From positions 2,151,001-2,215,000 of the forward strand of contig NZ_JBBOOE010000001.1 of assembly GCF_038002965.1 (NCBI RefSeq): DNA of 64,000 nt. The letters are read 5' to 3'. A model generated the notes under the pieces. It did not search any database and had not been told where the DNA came from. It was given only the letters and a program-made list of their open reading frames with translations. The DNA comes from Robertmurraya sp. FSL R5-0851. Lineage in GTDB: Bacteria > Bacillota > Bacilli > Bacillales > Cytobacillaceae. The translations under genes were made by a program, and so were the position numbers. Positions within the stretch are counted from its first letter, which is position 1, and the number at the start of each line of letters is the position of its first letter. Below are positions 35,628 through 45,790 of the stretch, piece after piece.

Positions 35628-36629
35628 TTACGCACCTAATAATGGTTGATCAAAAGCAAATAATGCCTCATTGATTTCGTGAATATTATACTTGCCTTGT
35701 TGAATGAAAAATTCAATAATTACATCTAATTTACTGCTCCGCGACAAAGTATATCCGGCTGCAGACAGCAAATCGTTGGTTTCGTGTACATCTAGATGTA
35801 AAGCAATGGCAAAGGCAAGGGCTGTTTTCTTTGTAGGCGTGTAATCTAGTTTATTTCGAATTTTTGAGAACAAGCGACGATCCACATTCGCCCTTCGGTA
35901 GGTCTCCACATCTGTCATACCTTTTTCGTCAATCAGCCGAAGCAGACGTTCTGAGAATGACTCATCGAGTTCCTCTACTAGATCTACTAGGTTAAGCTCA
36001 CTCTTTATTTCGTAACCATCTTCTGGAATAGTGTGAATCTCTTGCAAATCTTCCGTCATAAATCGGTCTTGTCGGCGATGAAACGTAAGTTCTACTTCCT
36101 CAACATAGTGTTCATCAATATATTCATAGATTGAGGAGAAAAGCTTTTGACTTAAACCAAATGAGGCTTGATCGAACACAACTAAATAAACAAGCATGTC
36201 ATTGTGTAAAAGAAAATGACTTATCGTAGAAACGGCAATTTGTAAGGCCTCTTCTTTTGGAAATCCATAGATTCCCGTCGAAATTAGTGGGAAGGCGATA
36301 GACTTACATTGATTTTTCTTAGCTAGCATTAAAGAGTGCTCGTATGAGTTCTTCAGGAGTTCTGATTCTTGATGTGAGCCATCCTTCCAAATGGGGCCAG
36401 GTGTATGTATGATGTATTTGGCAGGCAAATGAAATCCATCTGTAATGACAGCCTGACCAACCGGACAGCGTCCAATCTTTTCACAAGCATGTGTTAGCTC
36501 CTTCACACCAGCCGCTTGGAAAATAGCCCCACAAACACCACCGCCCATTCTTAATTCCGTATTCGCAGCATTTACAATCGCATCTACCTTCATCTTTGTC
36601 AGATCATGGCGGATGATTTCTAATGGCAT
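35628..36629 (-). CDS. Macro-domain (ADP-ribose binding) protein with C-terminal helical HTH-like domain
   Basis: A 333-residue protein. Residues 1-160 are a macro domain with VDAIVNAANTELRMGGGVCGAIF, GQAVITDG and the phosphate loop PLISTGIYGFP, so it should bind or hydrolyse ADP-ribose or O-acetyl-ADP-ribose. Residues ~225-333 form a helical domain (YRRANVDRRLFSKIRNKLDY ... ALHLDVHETNDLLSAAGYTL) that looks like an XRE-type helix bundle. It precedes the vWA gene. This pairing is seen in other Firmicutes as far as I recall, with no established role. Confidence 0.87.
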   Translation of the reverse strand: MPLEIIRHDLTKMKVDAIVNAANTELRMGGGVCGAIFQAAGVKELTHACEKIGRCPVGQAVITDGFHLPAKYIIHTPGPIWKDGSHQESELLKNSYEHSLMLAKKNQCKSIAFPLISTGIYGFPKEEALQIAVSTISHFLLHNDMLVYLVVFDQASFGLSQKLFSSIYEYIDEHYVEEVELTFHRRQDRFMTEDLQEIHTIPEDGYEIKSELNLVDLVEELDESFSERLLRLIDEKGMTDVETYRRANVDRRLFSKIRNKLDYTPTKKTALAFAIALHLDVHETNDLLSAAGYTLSRSSKLDVIIEFFIQQGKYNIHEINEALFAFDQPLLGA

Positions 36630-36812
36630 GAATGTAGTCTCCTTTCATTTTAAGACTTAAAATATCTCACTATGTAGAGCTTAATTTTCATAGGTATTTT
36701 CTTTGACTGAAAACAAGGAATACACTCTTTTTATGTTGTTAATTATATCTCAACATGATATGATTTTAAATAATAAAGAATCTTAATACGATATAAACAA
36801 GGAGGGGTTTAT

Positions 36813-36923
36813 ATGTGGGAACTCTTGTATCCTACTAGTATTACAGGAATAATATTATTCTTGATTGGTTCGTTTTTGACTGTAAATTCATACATCGACA
36901 ATTACAGGTCCAAACATAGATAA
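36813..36923 (+). CDS. 36-residue single-helix membrane peptide
   Basis: The frame MWELLYPTSITGIILFLIGS... has one hydrophobic helix and a basic tail NYRSKHR. It is preceded by AAGGAGGGG, 7 nt from the ATG, and followed 65 nt later by a strong terminator, which is why I believe it is expressed. No family recognised. Confidence 0.55.
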   Translation: MWELLYPTSITGIILFLIGSFLTVNSYIDNYRSKHR

Positions 36924-36988
36924 TATGAACTAATTACCCTTTCCGATTTTAAAGCATTATGCCTTTATCCTTTGCTATTGTGAATAAA

Positions 36989-37018
36989 AAACGAACACCT
37001 GCCAAGACGTGTTCGTTT
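36989..37018. terminator. Bidirectional terminator
   Basis: AAACGAACAC / GTGTTCGTTT with a 10-nt loop. It serves the small gene at 36813 and the converging gene at 37027. Confidence 0.88.
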
Positions 37019-37026
37019 AAAATTAT

Positions 37027-37584
37027 CTAAGCACGGCCCCTTAGAAACACCTCTTCAACAAAATGATAAAATTTCTCCTCTGCTTCGGAATGTGTCTTGA
37101 CTGTAAAAAGCAACGTTTTTTCCGGATACTCAGGATTCTCCTCTTCCTTAGAAAAATCCTCAAAAAAGATATCCCACATCCCTTGGTCATTTTTAAACCC
37201 AATCGCTTCTATATATTCACTCTGTTCTTCAACGTAATAGCCAATATGCCAATGACGCCCTTTTAAATGTTCCTGGATTTCGTCTGCATACGGTTCAAAG
37301 GAAGTCTCTATATCGATTAATTCCATTCCTTTGGATAGGTGTTTACTTTGAATAGGAACGGGTTCAGGAAGATCTTCATTATCATATAAAATGCCTGCCA
37401 AAGAGTAAGCCAAATCTTTTTTTGCGTTTTTTATCGCTTGCCGTTTGGTTTCTCCTCGAGATAAAGGAAAGTCCCAACCAGCTTCAGAAAACAAAGTGGG
37501 GAAATAAACACCAAACACTCCGTCATCGTCCTGTTGTATAAATGCTGGATAAACAAATTTTTCGCAATTAATGATAGTCACCAA
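37027..37584 (-). CDS. HicB-like domain protein with C-terminal extension
   Basis: A 185-residue protein. The N-terminal 75 residues have the HicB partial RNase-H-like pattern: YPAFIQQDDDGVFGVYFPTL, then SRGETKRQAIKNAKKDLAYSLAG. The remaining 110 acidic residues (HWHIGYYVEEQSEYIEAIGF...) are not familiar. A HicA toxin gene is not next to it, so a classical toxin-antitoxin role is doubtful. It may be a solitary HicB-type regulator. Confidence 0.65.
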   Translation of the reverse strand: MVTIINCEKFVYPAFIQQDDDGVFGVYFPTLFSEAGWDFPLSRGETKRQAIKNAKKDLAYSLAGILYDNEDLPEPVPIQSKHLSKGMELIDIETSFEPYADEIQEHLKGRHWHIGYYVEEQSEYIEAIGFKNDQGMWDIFFEDFSKEEENPEYPEKTLLFTVKTHSEAEEKFYHFVEEVFLRGRA

Positions 37585-37858
37585 CCCTTTACTTCTTCTT
37601 ATATTTTTCTTGATATTAAATCTTTCCTGAAACTGCTTCGTAGAAAAAAAGAGTAGTATTCACGTCAAAACGTAAAATACTACTCTGTTTCACTATAAAA
37701 ATACGTCCGATCCATTGAAAAACGAAAGATCTTATGGTAAATTTATATAGATACACATTGTAAAATTAAAATTTTGTATATTTTCCCTACTTTAATTATA
37801 CAACATAACTCTTTCGTTCGTCAACCCCCATTATTTATTTTTTAAGGAGTGTTTGCCT

Positions 37859-40176
37859 ATGAATTCAGCGTTACAGCAGGAGCAAAAACGAGTGGAAAGT
37901 GTCATGCAAGTGATTAAGGATCACATCAGCAAATTGGAGGAAGAAACAACTCAGCATCGGAACGAAGTCGTTCATATCCGCAAACACTTTTGGGATGAAA
38001 TCAAGGTGAATCTTGATACCTTTGACGATTTTCTTGAAACCATCATTGGGTTGAGACAAGAGGCACAGGCTCTTTCGGTAAGTCAAAGCAGCCACAAACA
38101 TGCTTCCAAGAGATTGACTACACTGCGCCGAATGAAAGAGGTTCCCTACTTCGGCCGAATTGATTTCCTGGAAGAAGGAAATCCCACTCAGGAGCATATC
38201 TATATCGGAATCTCTACTCTTACAGATGAAAGTGGCGAGTATTTCCTTATTTATGACTGGAGAGCACCAGTCTCGAGTATCTATTACGATTACCAGCCCG
38301 GCCCGGCTCAGTATGTTACACCTGGAGGTACGATTCAAGGCATTTTGGAGAAAAAGTGGCAATATTTAATCCGTGGTGGCGTTCTTCAATCGATGTTTGA
38401 TACAAGTCTCACCATTGGAGATGAGGTTTTACAGCAGGTATTAGGAAATGGAACGGACAAACATATGCACAATATCGTAGCCACCATTCAACAGGAGCAA
38501 AATCGAATCATCCGTCATGATCGTGGAAGACTGCTTATCGTTCACGGTGCAGCTGGAAGTGGCAAGACATCAGCTGCCCTACAGCGGATTGCTTATTTGC
38601 TCTACAAATATCGAGATCATCTGAATGCGGATCAAATTATTCTATTTTCCCCTAATTCCATGTTTAATAGTTACGTGTCCAATGTGCTACCGGAACTTGG
38701 CGAAGAAAATATGCAACAAGTCACCTTTCAGGAATACTTGGACCACCGACTAAGTAAAGAGTTTCACATTGAAAATCCCTACGAGCAATTGGAATATGTG
38801 TTAACGGCCACAAATACCCCTTCGTACCAATCAAGGGTAGCGAGCATCCGCTTCAAAGCATCTCTTCTTTTCTTTGAAGCGCTACATTCCTACAGAAAAT
38901 CTCTGGAATTATCTGGCATGGTATTCAAGGACATTATGTTTAGAGGAAGGCCGATTGTGACCGCTCAACAAATTTCAGACAGGTTTTATCATACCGATAC
39001 CTCCCTGCACTTCCCAAACAGGATTGAAAGATTAAAGGATTGGCTCGTGAAGCTAATCAATAAAGCCGAAAAAGATGAACGAACGAAGTCATGGGTTCAG
39101 GAGGAAATCGAGTTGCTAAGTAATGAGGAATACCATAAGGCACATACCTTCTTAGCGAAAAAACGAGGATTCACAAGGGAAGAAATGGTCGATTATGAAA
39201 TCGAGCCGGACGCATTGGCCCGATTGATTGTTCACCAGAAATGGAAGCCGTTGCGAAAACGCGTTCGGGCGTTGTATTTTGTAGACAGCTTTTTGCGGAT
39301 CCTGAAGAAATCCATCAGTGGATTGACGGCGAAACACCCGCCGAGTGGGCGGAGATTTGCCAAACGACGATCGAAAGGCTTGATGAAGGCAAATTAACGT
39401 ACGAAGATGCTACCCCGTTCTTACTCATGCAAGAGCTGATTCTTGGCTTTCATTCAAACGGCTCGATCAAGCACGTACTTGTTGACGAGGCGCAGGATTA
39501 TTCACCGTTTCAATTCGAGTTTCTCAAGCGTTTATTTCCTTCAGCAAAAATGACTGTGCTAGGTGACTTTAACCAAGCAATTTTTGCCCATGCCAGAGAA
39601 ATGAATGATTTCCATCCTCTTATCAACTTATATGGACAGAGTGAAACGGAAGTCATCAATATGGCAAAAAGCTACCGATCCACCAAACCGATCATCGAAT
39701 TTACCCGTAATCTAGTGCCTAATGGTGATAAGATTATCCCTTTTGAACGCGACGGAGAACTACCCGTGCTAACACAAGTGCTTGATCACAGAGAGCTGCA
39801 CCGCTCCATCGTTTCCAAAGTCGCCACATTAAGAAGTCTTCATTATAATAGTATTGCGATCATATGCAAATCCGCTGAGGAAAGTAAGTGTGCCTATGAA
39901 GCTTTGTCCGACATCGACGGCATTAAGCTTTTAAGGAGTGGCTCGATCGAATATGAACAAGGAGTGGTTGTTATTCCGTCGTATTTATCCAAAGGCATCG
40001 AATTCGAAGCGGTCATTATTTATGACGCTTCAGAGAAAGTTTACGGAGTTGAGAGTCTTCGTAGAGTTTTCTACACCGCCTGCACGAGAGCCATGCATAA
40101 ATTGCAGCTTTACAGTGTAGGTGAACCAACTCCATTCTTGCGAAATAACAGGCAAGGAACGTTCGTTCAAGCATGA
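37859..40176 (+). pseudogene. helD: HelD-like UvrD/Rep-family ATPase (RNA polymerase recycling), frameshifted
   Basis: The two halves together make a ~772-residue HelD. The coiled-coil N-terminus enters the RNA polymerase channel (QQEQKRVESVMQVIKDHI). Walker A is VHGAAGSGKTSAALQRIAYL, and the second half has VDEAQDYSPFQ (Walker B), GDFNQAIFAH and YTACTRAMHKLQ. The frame changes in a run of five T at 39290-39294; adding one T joins FVDSFF to ADPEEIHQW. I start at ATG 37859, 9 nt after AAGGAG. HelD releases stalled RNA polymerase from DNA. As written, the protein stops at 39397 and would be dead. Confidence 0.85.
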
Positions 40177-40189
40177 GGTTGAAAGGTAA

Positions 40190-40216
40190 TAAGGCCGGCT
40201 TACATAGCCGGCCTTA
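40190..40216. terminator. Bidirectional terminator
   Basis: TAAGGCCGGCT / AGCCGGCCTTA with loop TACAT, between helD and the YdbC-like gene. Confidence 0.9.
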
Positions 40217-40221
40217 TCCCT

Positions 40222-40443
40222 TTATAATTCCAACCCATTTAATAGATTTCTTAATTCTTTCAATTCCTCTACCGTTAACGTGACACCTTTACCCATTTTC
40301 TCATGTTCAGGAGCCCATTCGCGGAGGTCGTACTTAGGTGCTTTTCCATTCCAACTAATCAGGTTTAACTCCTTTGACCATCCTTTAGGAGAGTGCGAAA
40401 TCGAACCGATTGTTTCTTGAATTTCATACTTAATTTCTGCCAT
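40222..40443 (-). CDS. YdbC/PC4-family single-strand nucleic acid-binding protein
   Basis: A 73-residue protein reading AEIKYEIQETIGSISHSPKG, WSKELNLISWNGKAPKYDLR and MGKGVTLTVEELKELRNLL. This is the beta-sheet plus helix pattern of YdbC, the bacterial relative of the eukaryotic coactivator PC4, which binds single-stranded DNA or RNA. ATG 40443 is chosen because GGAGG lies 7 nt upstream and the family starts there. Confidence 0.9.
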   Translation of the reverse strand: MAEIKYEIQETIGSISHSPKGWSKELNLISWNGKAPKYDLREWAPEHEKMGKGVTLTVEELKELRNLLNGLEL

Positions 40444-40467
40444 CCTCTTACCTCCCACCTCTTAAAA

Positions 40468-43434
40468 TCAAGAATATATGGAGCGCTGTTCGTTCGCTCG
40501 TTTAAAGGTAATCCCTGTATCTATTGCCGCAAAATGTTTTTCACCGCACCGAATTTTCGCCATTTCTGTCGTACGTACACCTTCCGCTGACGTGCTGCCT
40601 TTCGTTTCAACAATAAAATAGAGCTTGTCCGTTCCTTCTTGCTCCAAAGATAGTGCCCAGTCAGGGTTATATCTTCCTAACGGAGTTTTGATTTTAAACT
40701 CTTGTGGAAGTTTGATGTAAAATTTTACGTTTTTATCGGTTTCACAAGCCTGTGCAAAGTCTCTTTCTACATTTGAATCCACCACAACATGGTCATATGG
40801 AGAGCGATTGTCATGCACACGAACGATTGAATCCGTATAGCTCTCAATATCTTCTTGTACAAATAAGGATTGTTCATACACTTCACCATGTGGCAATTTC
40901 TCATATTTAATTCCATCAACCATAGCTAATCGTTTGGCGGAATTAATGATACGAGCGGTTTCCATCATATACGTTTGTGGGTTTCGTTTAAAATCACGCA
41001 ACGTATCACTTTGTTTTAGGATGGCAATTAATGTCTTACGTGTTAACTTTGTTTCATTCTGTAGAAAAGTCAAAATGTCAGGAGCTTTTTTGTACTGGTT
41101 TTCAGACATCGCGAATGGTGTTTGCTCTTCAACAATTGTTTCAATCCCTGCCCCCGTTGTTTCTAATCGATGACGCTCGTATTCAAGCTTTACCATTCGA
41201 ATTTCTAGTTCATCACTTAATTTACTTGCCGCTTGTTCTATAAAAGCCTTCGAATTCAATTGAATCGAGTAACTGGTTTTATACTTGATTCGCTCCCACA
41301 GCTCTAAAAATGGACCAGCAAGAGCTTCCTTATTTAATTTAACCGAAACTTTTTTGGCATTGTCTTTAATTTCAATCTTATCCACATTGAACTTTTGCCC
41401 AATGGCCGCAATAATCTTCTCTTTCATATCCACTGCCATTTCTTTAAAGCTCTCCGGAATATCAAAAGAACCGTCTTTTATCGCTTTCGCCAAGCTTTCC
41501 GTCCCTTTATTTTTGGCATCTACGAAGTTTTGGTCTTTCAAATACCCCACCAGTTCTTTTGATTTTTCATGGCCAAGTGGCGTTTTAAATCCTGTTTCTT
41601 CGTCCACTTCAACGACTAAGGAGCTAAATATATCCGCTGTAAACAGCCCGAAATCAACGCCTTCTTCCTCGTATTCTTGCTGAAGCCCTTTGGCAAATTC
41701 GTCGTAACTTTCATTAGCCATAATGGTTAGCGTGTTAACATCAAACCCTGGCATACGTTCCCCGTTTTGATTCACCGCAATCCGTAAACCACGTCCGATC
41801 TTTTGTCGTTTCGTAATGGTATCTCTTGTCTCAATCAGTGTACAGATTTGAAACACGTTAGGATTATCCCAACCTTCTTTTAATGCGGAGTGAGAGAAAA
41901 TAAAGCGTAGCTTATGAGCTTTTTTAACATTTCCCTTTGACTCGTCATAAAAAGTAAGCAAATCCTCTTTATCTTTCATAATGATTTGGTACGTACTCTC
42001 ATCCGCTTGACTTGAACCATTTGTATTTTTATAGCGGCCTTTATCAACCGAAAAATACCCATCATGAATTTCTGAAACTGGAATATGACGGTCGCGCAAC
42101 ACTTTATATTTCTCCGAGGAAATCACATCTTCATACTCTTCTTCAAAGATGGTTGCATATTCTCCATTGACCACTTTATTATTTTCATCATACTGACGAT
42201 AACTTGATACATTATCTAAAAAGAAGAGACTCAATACCTTAATCCCGAGTGGATTCAGCTTCAGTTCCTTATTTAGGTGCTCTTCAATGGTTTTTCGAAT
42301 TTGTCCACGTTTCAAATACAGATCATTCTCTAGCACTTCACTCAATCGGATGATGGACGGATTTCCTGAGAACTCGATATATTCATTTCCGGGTTCAGCA
42401 GAGATATCTTTTACAAAGCCGACTTGTTCGTAAGCGGCAATCCGTTTGGACTTCAAGTAGAGATCATCGTCTTTTTTAAGCTTGATTTCTTTTTTCTCAA
42501 TCGAAGTTTTGTTTTTGACAAGCATCTCAATGGTGGCTGTAATCGAAGCTTTTGTCGATTTGATTCCCTTCAACATCATGTATGCTTCGTTGCCGTCAAT
42601 TGATTTTTTGATTCCTGCCACTTCTATTTGTTTTACCAGCTTTTGCTGATAGGCTTCTACCGGACCAAGTTTATAGAGCAAAGGATAGCTCTTATTTTTA
42701 TGCGTTGCTGAAAAACGAAAGACGATTGAAGGGTTTAGTGCTGCAATCGCTTGTTGCGCATTTTCCGTGTTATCGACACTTTGAGGTTCATCAATAATCA
42801 CGATAGGATTCGTTTCACTAACTAATTCTTTCGGTGAAATTCCGTATAAAGCATCCATGTCCGTACGATTAAAAATATTATCATTGCTGTTAAATGACTG
42901 AATATTAATAATCATGATTTCGATATCCTCATTTGTTGCAAAGGCCTGTACATGATTGAGGTTTTTACTATCATACATAAATGCCCGATACACAATACCC
43001 TGCATTTGTGATTTAAAATAATCTTTGGTGATACCAATCGATTTCATTACCCCTTCTTTGATCGCAACCGAAGGGACGACAATAATAAACTTGGTAAACC
43101 CATACTTTCTGTTGAGTTCAAGAATGGATTTTAAATAGACAAAGGTTTTTCCTGTTCCTGTTTCCATTTCGATATTAAACTGTGGAGTGGGCATCGGAAT
43201 GGACTCTGAAATGGGAATTCCTTGCTCAATTTGAATCTGCTGTACATTTTGTAATAATTTGCTTACGGATAAATCAATCTTATTTCCGATCCCCTTATCA
43301 CCAAATAACTTTCCTTGTGCATCTTGATCCATAATGGTAAATTCAGATTTCCGTACTTGTTGACCATCGAATGCATTGATAATGGAGTTAATCGCATCAC
43401 TCTGGTAACTAAGCTCATCAAATTGGATCTTCAT
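40468..43434 (-). CDS. res: Type III restriction endonuclease, Res subunit
   Basis: A 988-residue SF2 ATPase-nuclease. Walker A is in EMETGTGKTFVYLKSI (about residues 89-104), the DEAD-type box is IIDEPQSVDN, and motif VI is KRQKIGRGLRIAVN. The C-terminal nuclease is PD-(D/E)xK: YNPDWALSLEQE...YFIVETKG. With Mod it translocates and cuts when two unmodified sites are met in head-to-head orientation. ATG 43434 has GAGGTG 6 nt upstream; the GTG at 43443 overlaps that site. It starts 11 nt after mod, and both appear intact. Confidence 0.95.
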   Translation of the reverse strand: MKIQFDELSYQSDAINSIINAFDGQQVRKSEFTIMDQDAQGKLFGDKGIGNKIDLSVSKLLQNVQQIQIEQGIPISESIPMPTPQFNIEMETGTGKTFVYLKSILELNRKYGFTKFIIVVPSVAIKEGVMKSIGITKDYFKSQMQGIVYRAFMYDSKNLNHVQAFATNEDIEIMIINIQSFNSNDNIFNRTDMDALYGISPKELVSETNPIVIIDEPQSVDNTENAQQAIAALNPSIVFRFSATHKNKSYPLLYKLGPVEAYQQKLVKQIEVAGIKKSIDGNEAYMMLKGIKSTKASITATIEMLVKNKTSIEKKEIKLKKDDDLYLKSKRIAAYEQVGFVKDISAEPGNEYIEFSGNPSIIRLSEVLENDLYLKRGQIRKTIEEHLNKELKLNPLGIKVLSLFFLDNVSSYRQYDENNKVVNGEYATIFEEEYEDVISSEKYKVLRDRHIPVSEIHDGYFSVDKGRYKNTNGSSQADESTYQIIMKDKEDLLTFYDESKGNVKKAHKLRFIFSHSALKEGWDNPNVFQICTLIETRDTITKRQKIGRGLRIAVNQNGERMPGFDVNTLTIMANESYDEFAKGLQQEYEEEGVDFGLFTADIFSSLVVEVDEETGFKTPLGHEKSKELVGYLKDQNFVDAKNKGTESLAKAIKDGSFDIPESFKEMAVDMKEKIIAAIGQKFNVDKIEIKDNAKKVSVKLNKEALAGPFLELWERIKYKTSYSIQLNSKAFIEQAASKLSDELEIRMVKLEYERHRLETTGAGIETIVEEQTPFAMSENQYKKAPDILTFLQNETKLTRKTLIAILKQSDTLRDFKRNPQTYMMETARIINSAKRLAMVDGIKYEKLPHGEVYEQSLFVQEDIESYTDSIVRVHDNRSPYDHVVVDSNVERDFAQACETDKNVKFYIKLPQEFKIKTPLGRYNPDWALSLEQEGTDKLYFIVETKGSTSAEGVRTTEMAKIRCGEKHFAAIDTGITFKRANEQRSIYS

Positions 43435-43445
43435 TCCACTCACCT

Positions 43446-45317
43446 CTAAATCGTCAACAGATTATCTTCTGGATAACCTGCATCCTTTAACAATTCCATA
43501 CAATTCAACTTTTCTGAATCATTCCCACCAAAGCCAGCATCACTAAATACGACACTACTGGTTTCAATTCCATACTCGTTCCGTTTATCAATAATGGATT
43601 GGGCAACCCTTGTATCAATATGGTCGGCCAGACAAATAAATAAGTTGCCAAAAGCAATGTCATACACATTCTTTCCGTTCACTTCGAATACTTCGATTTG
43701 ATAGGTGAGCTCTAAGCCATGTTTCAGCATTATTTCATACACAATATCTAACTCAGATCTCTCATCCATAAACGGAGATTCAAATAAATCTAACTCATCT
43801 TCAATATTTTCAAAATCTGTATTCCACTCTCTAATATTGGATGAACTTAATCTTAGTACTTTAAATCCAATATCGAGACTCTCTGGATCTATACCAGCAG
43901 ATTCTTGTTTGATTTTCTCACCAGCACGACGAATACGTTCTTCCCCTATATCACATATCGTTCGATAACCATCTTTATAAGCTTCTGATTTCTCTTCTAG
44001 AAGTTCTGGTAACTGGACCATAATAAACTTCCGGTTGCCACCATCCTCTGCATTTAGCTGCATCACCGCGTGGGCGGTCGTTGCCGAACCTGAAAAGAAA
44101 TCTAATACAATGGAATCTGAATTGGTATAGAGCAATAGTAATCGTTTAATCAAATCGACTGGCTTCGGATATGTAAAATAAGATTTTTCATTAAATAATT
44201 TCTTAAGTGCTTGACTAGCGCTTTGAGAGTGTCCCACCTCTTCATGTTTCCAAATCGTCATTGGCGTGACAGTCGATTTCACTTCAGACAAAAATCTTTT
44301 AACACGGGGAACATTATTCCCGTCTTCTCCAAACCAAATTCGATTGTCAGCGAGAAATTCCTGATATCTTTCTTTTGTAAGAAGCCAACAGCGACCATCC
44401 GGCGGGTAGATTTTTCTTCCCCCTGGTGTGGTAATTTCATATCTTTTTTCTTCAATCGCTGGACCAACAGAGAAGTTATCGCTCTGCCATGGACCTCTCG
44501 GATCATGATCTGGATTCTTATACCTCGCAAGCAATTCTTCGGTTTGAGGCAACCCGTTACAGATTAATTGATTCCTGTCTTTTGCATAACATAAAATGAA
44601 ATCATGAGATTCAGAGAAATGCTTCTTTAAATTGATCGGTGCAAACGATCTTTCCCAAATGATTTGAGCAATAAAATTCCCTTCACCAAAAATTTCATTA
44701 CAAATCATTTTTAATTTTTCTTGTTCACTATCATCAATGCTAATAAAAATAACTCCATCATCCGTGAGTACGTTACGAGCAAGTTTCAATCGTGCATACA
44801 TCATATTTAACCAGTCTGTATGAAACCGACCATTACTTTCCGTATTGGTAGTCAGGCGATTGCCCTCTGCATCTATTTGACGTGTTTGCTCTAAATAATT
44901 TTGAACACCATCTCTGAAGTTATCTTTATAAACAAAGTCTTTTCCCGTATTATACGGAGGATCAATATAAATCATCTTAATCTTCCCATTATACGATTTT
45001 TGTAAAAGCTTCAATACCTCCAAGTTATCTCCCTCTATGTATAAATTCTCTGTTGAATCAAAGCCTTTACTTTTCTCAGGGTCTGGTCTTAAAGTCCCTT
45101 TCGATGGTTTTTGTGCTCCCAAAATCGTTTGTTTCTTCCCATGCCAAGTGAACTGATAGCGTTCACTCTTGTCCTCTACGGCTTCTCCTAGTACGGTCTT
45201 TAACTGATCAAAGTCGATTTTATCTCCATCTGTTAACACCTCTGGAAATAATTCTTTTAACCGTTCAAGATTTCTCTTAGTAAGATCTGTGGATTCCCCA
45301 CTCAGTTTATTGTCCAT
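43446..45317 (-). CDS. mod: Type III restriction-modification methyltransferase, Mod subunit
   Basis: A 623-residue adenine-N6 methyltransferase of the beta class. The catalytic DPPYNTGKDFVYKDNF is near residue 118, and the SAM motif DFFSGSATTAHAVMQLN is at about 408. The central region between the motifs (SFAPINLKKHF ... RCWLLTKERYQEF) is the target recognition domain and sets specificity. No simple-sequence repeat that would cause phase variation is visible in its 5' end. Confidence 0.95.
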   Translation of the reverse strand: MDNKLSGESTDLTKRNLERLKELFPEVLTDGDKIDFDQLKTVLGEAVEDKSERYQFTWHGKKQTILGAQKPSKGTLRPDPEKSKGFDSTENLYIEGDNLEVLKLLQKSYNGKIKMIYIDPPYNTGKDFVYKDNFRDGVQNYLEQTRQIDAEGNRLTTNTESNGRFHTDWLNMMYARLKLARNVLTDDGVIFISIDDSEQEKLKMICNEIFGEGNFIAQIIWERSFAPINLKKHFSESHDFILCYAKDRNQLICNGLPQTEELLARYKNPDHDPRGPWQSDNFSVGPAIEEKRYEITTPGGRKIYPPDGRCWLLTKERYQEFLADNRIWFGEDGNNVPRVKRFLSEVKSTVTPMTIWKHEEVGHSQSASQALKKLFNEKSYFTYPKPVDLIKRLLLLYTNSDSIVLDFFSGSATTAHAVMQLNAEDGGNRKFIMVQLPELLEEKSEAYKDGYRTICDIGEERIRRAGEKIKQESAGIDPESLDIGFKVLRLSSSNIREWNTDFENIEDELDLFESPFMDERSELDIVYEIMLKHGLELTYQIEVFEVNGKNVYDIAFGNLFICLADHIDTRVAQSIIDKRNEYGIETSSVVFSDAGFGGNDSEKLNCMELLKDAGYPEDNLLTI

Positions 45318-45324
45318 GAAGCTA

Positions 45325-45402
45325 TTACTCCCTTTCCATTAATGCCCGTTTTACACTTTTAAGCTTATTTGCCTCAACCTGCAAGGCAATTCGTTTATTC
45401 AT
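45325..45402 (-). CDS. 25-residue peptide upstream of mod, possibly a gene remnant
   Basis: ATG 45402 to TAA 45325 gives MNKRIALQVEANKLKSVKRA and a short acidic end, 7 nt before the mod start. It looks like the helical C-terminus of a larger protein, for example a DUF4391-type gene often found beside type III systems. It could also act only in coupling translation to mod. Evidence is thin. Confidence 0.25.
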   Translation of the reverse strand: MNKRIALQVEANKLKSVKRALMERE

Positions 45403-45790
45403 TTATTTTTCCCGCTTGGCTTGAGCAACTACCGATATGTTCTAAGGGTATCTTCTTTTTCATGTTTTTAACAACAATATATATAATGCACCCCGTATAT
45501 TCCTTAAAGATATGATAGCTGGAGGAGCATCTTCTATTTTACCATTTCATTAAAGCCTGTTAACCATTGATATTTATCCCATTCTGACTTACGGTATCTT
45601 CACTTTATAGACCAACTAAAAACGGTTCTAATTCATGGATTAAATCATTCTTTCTCCCATAGAAGGATTGAAATGTTTGTGTTAGTTCATCATTCTTATT
45701 TTAGCTGAATTTTAACAGATAAATCTATTTTGTAGAATTCGTATGAAGCAATCATGGGAGTTGTGAAGACTAATGGCACCGAGTCCTTAC
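45403..45790. other. Intergenic region upstream of the type III system
   Basis: No supported gene. The minus strand probably holds the mod promoter. ATG-starting fragments such as MKKKIPLEHIGSCSSQ (about 45464-45399) overlap the 25-residue peptide and look like decayed coding DNA, which would fit loss of a third gene of the restriction cluster. Confidence 0.35.

Noticed and set aside
35628..36629. DarTG-type toxin-antitoxin system for the macro-domain gene
   Set aside because: No DarT-like ADP-ribosyltransferase lies beside it, and the neighbour is a vWA protein.
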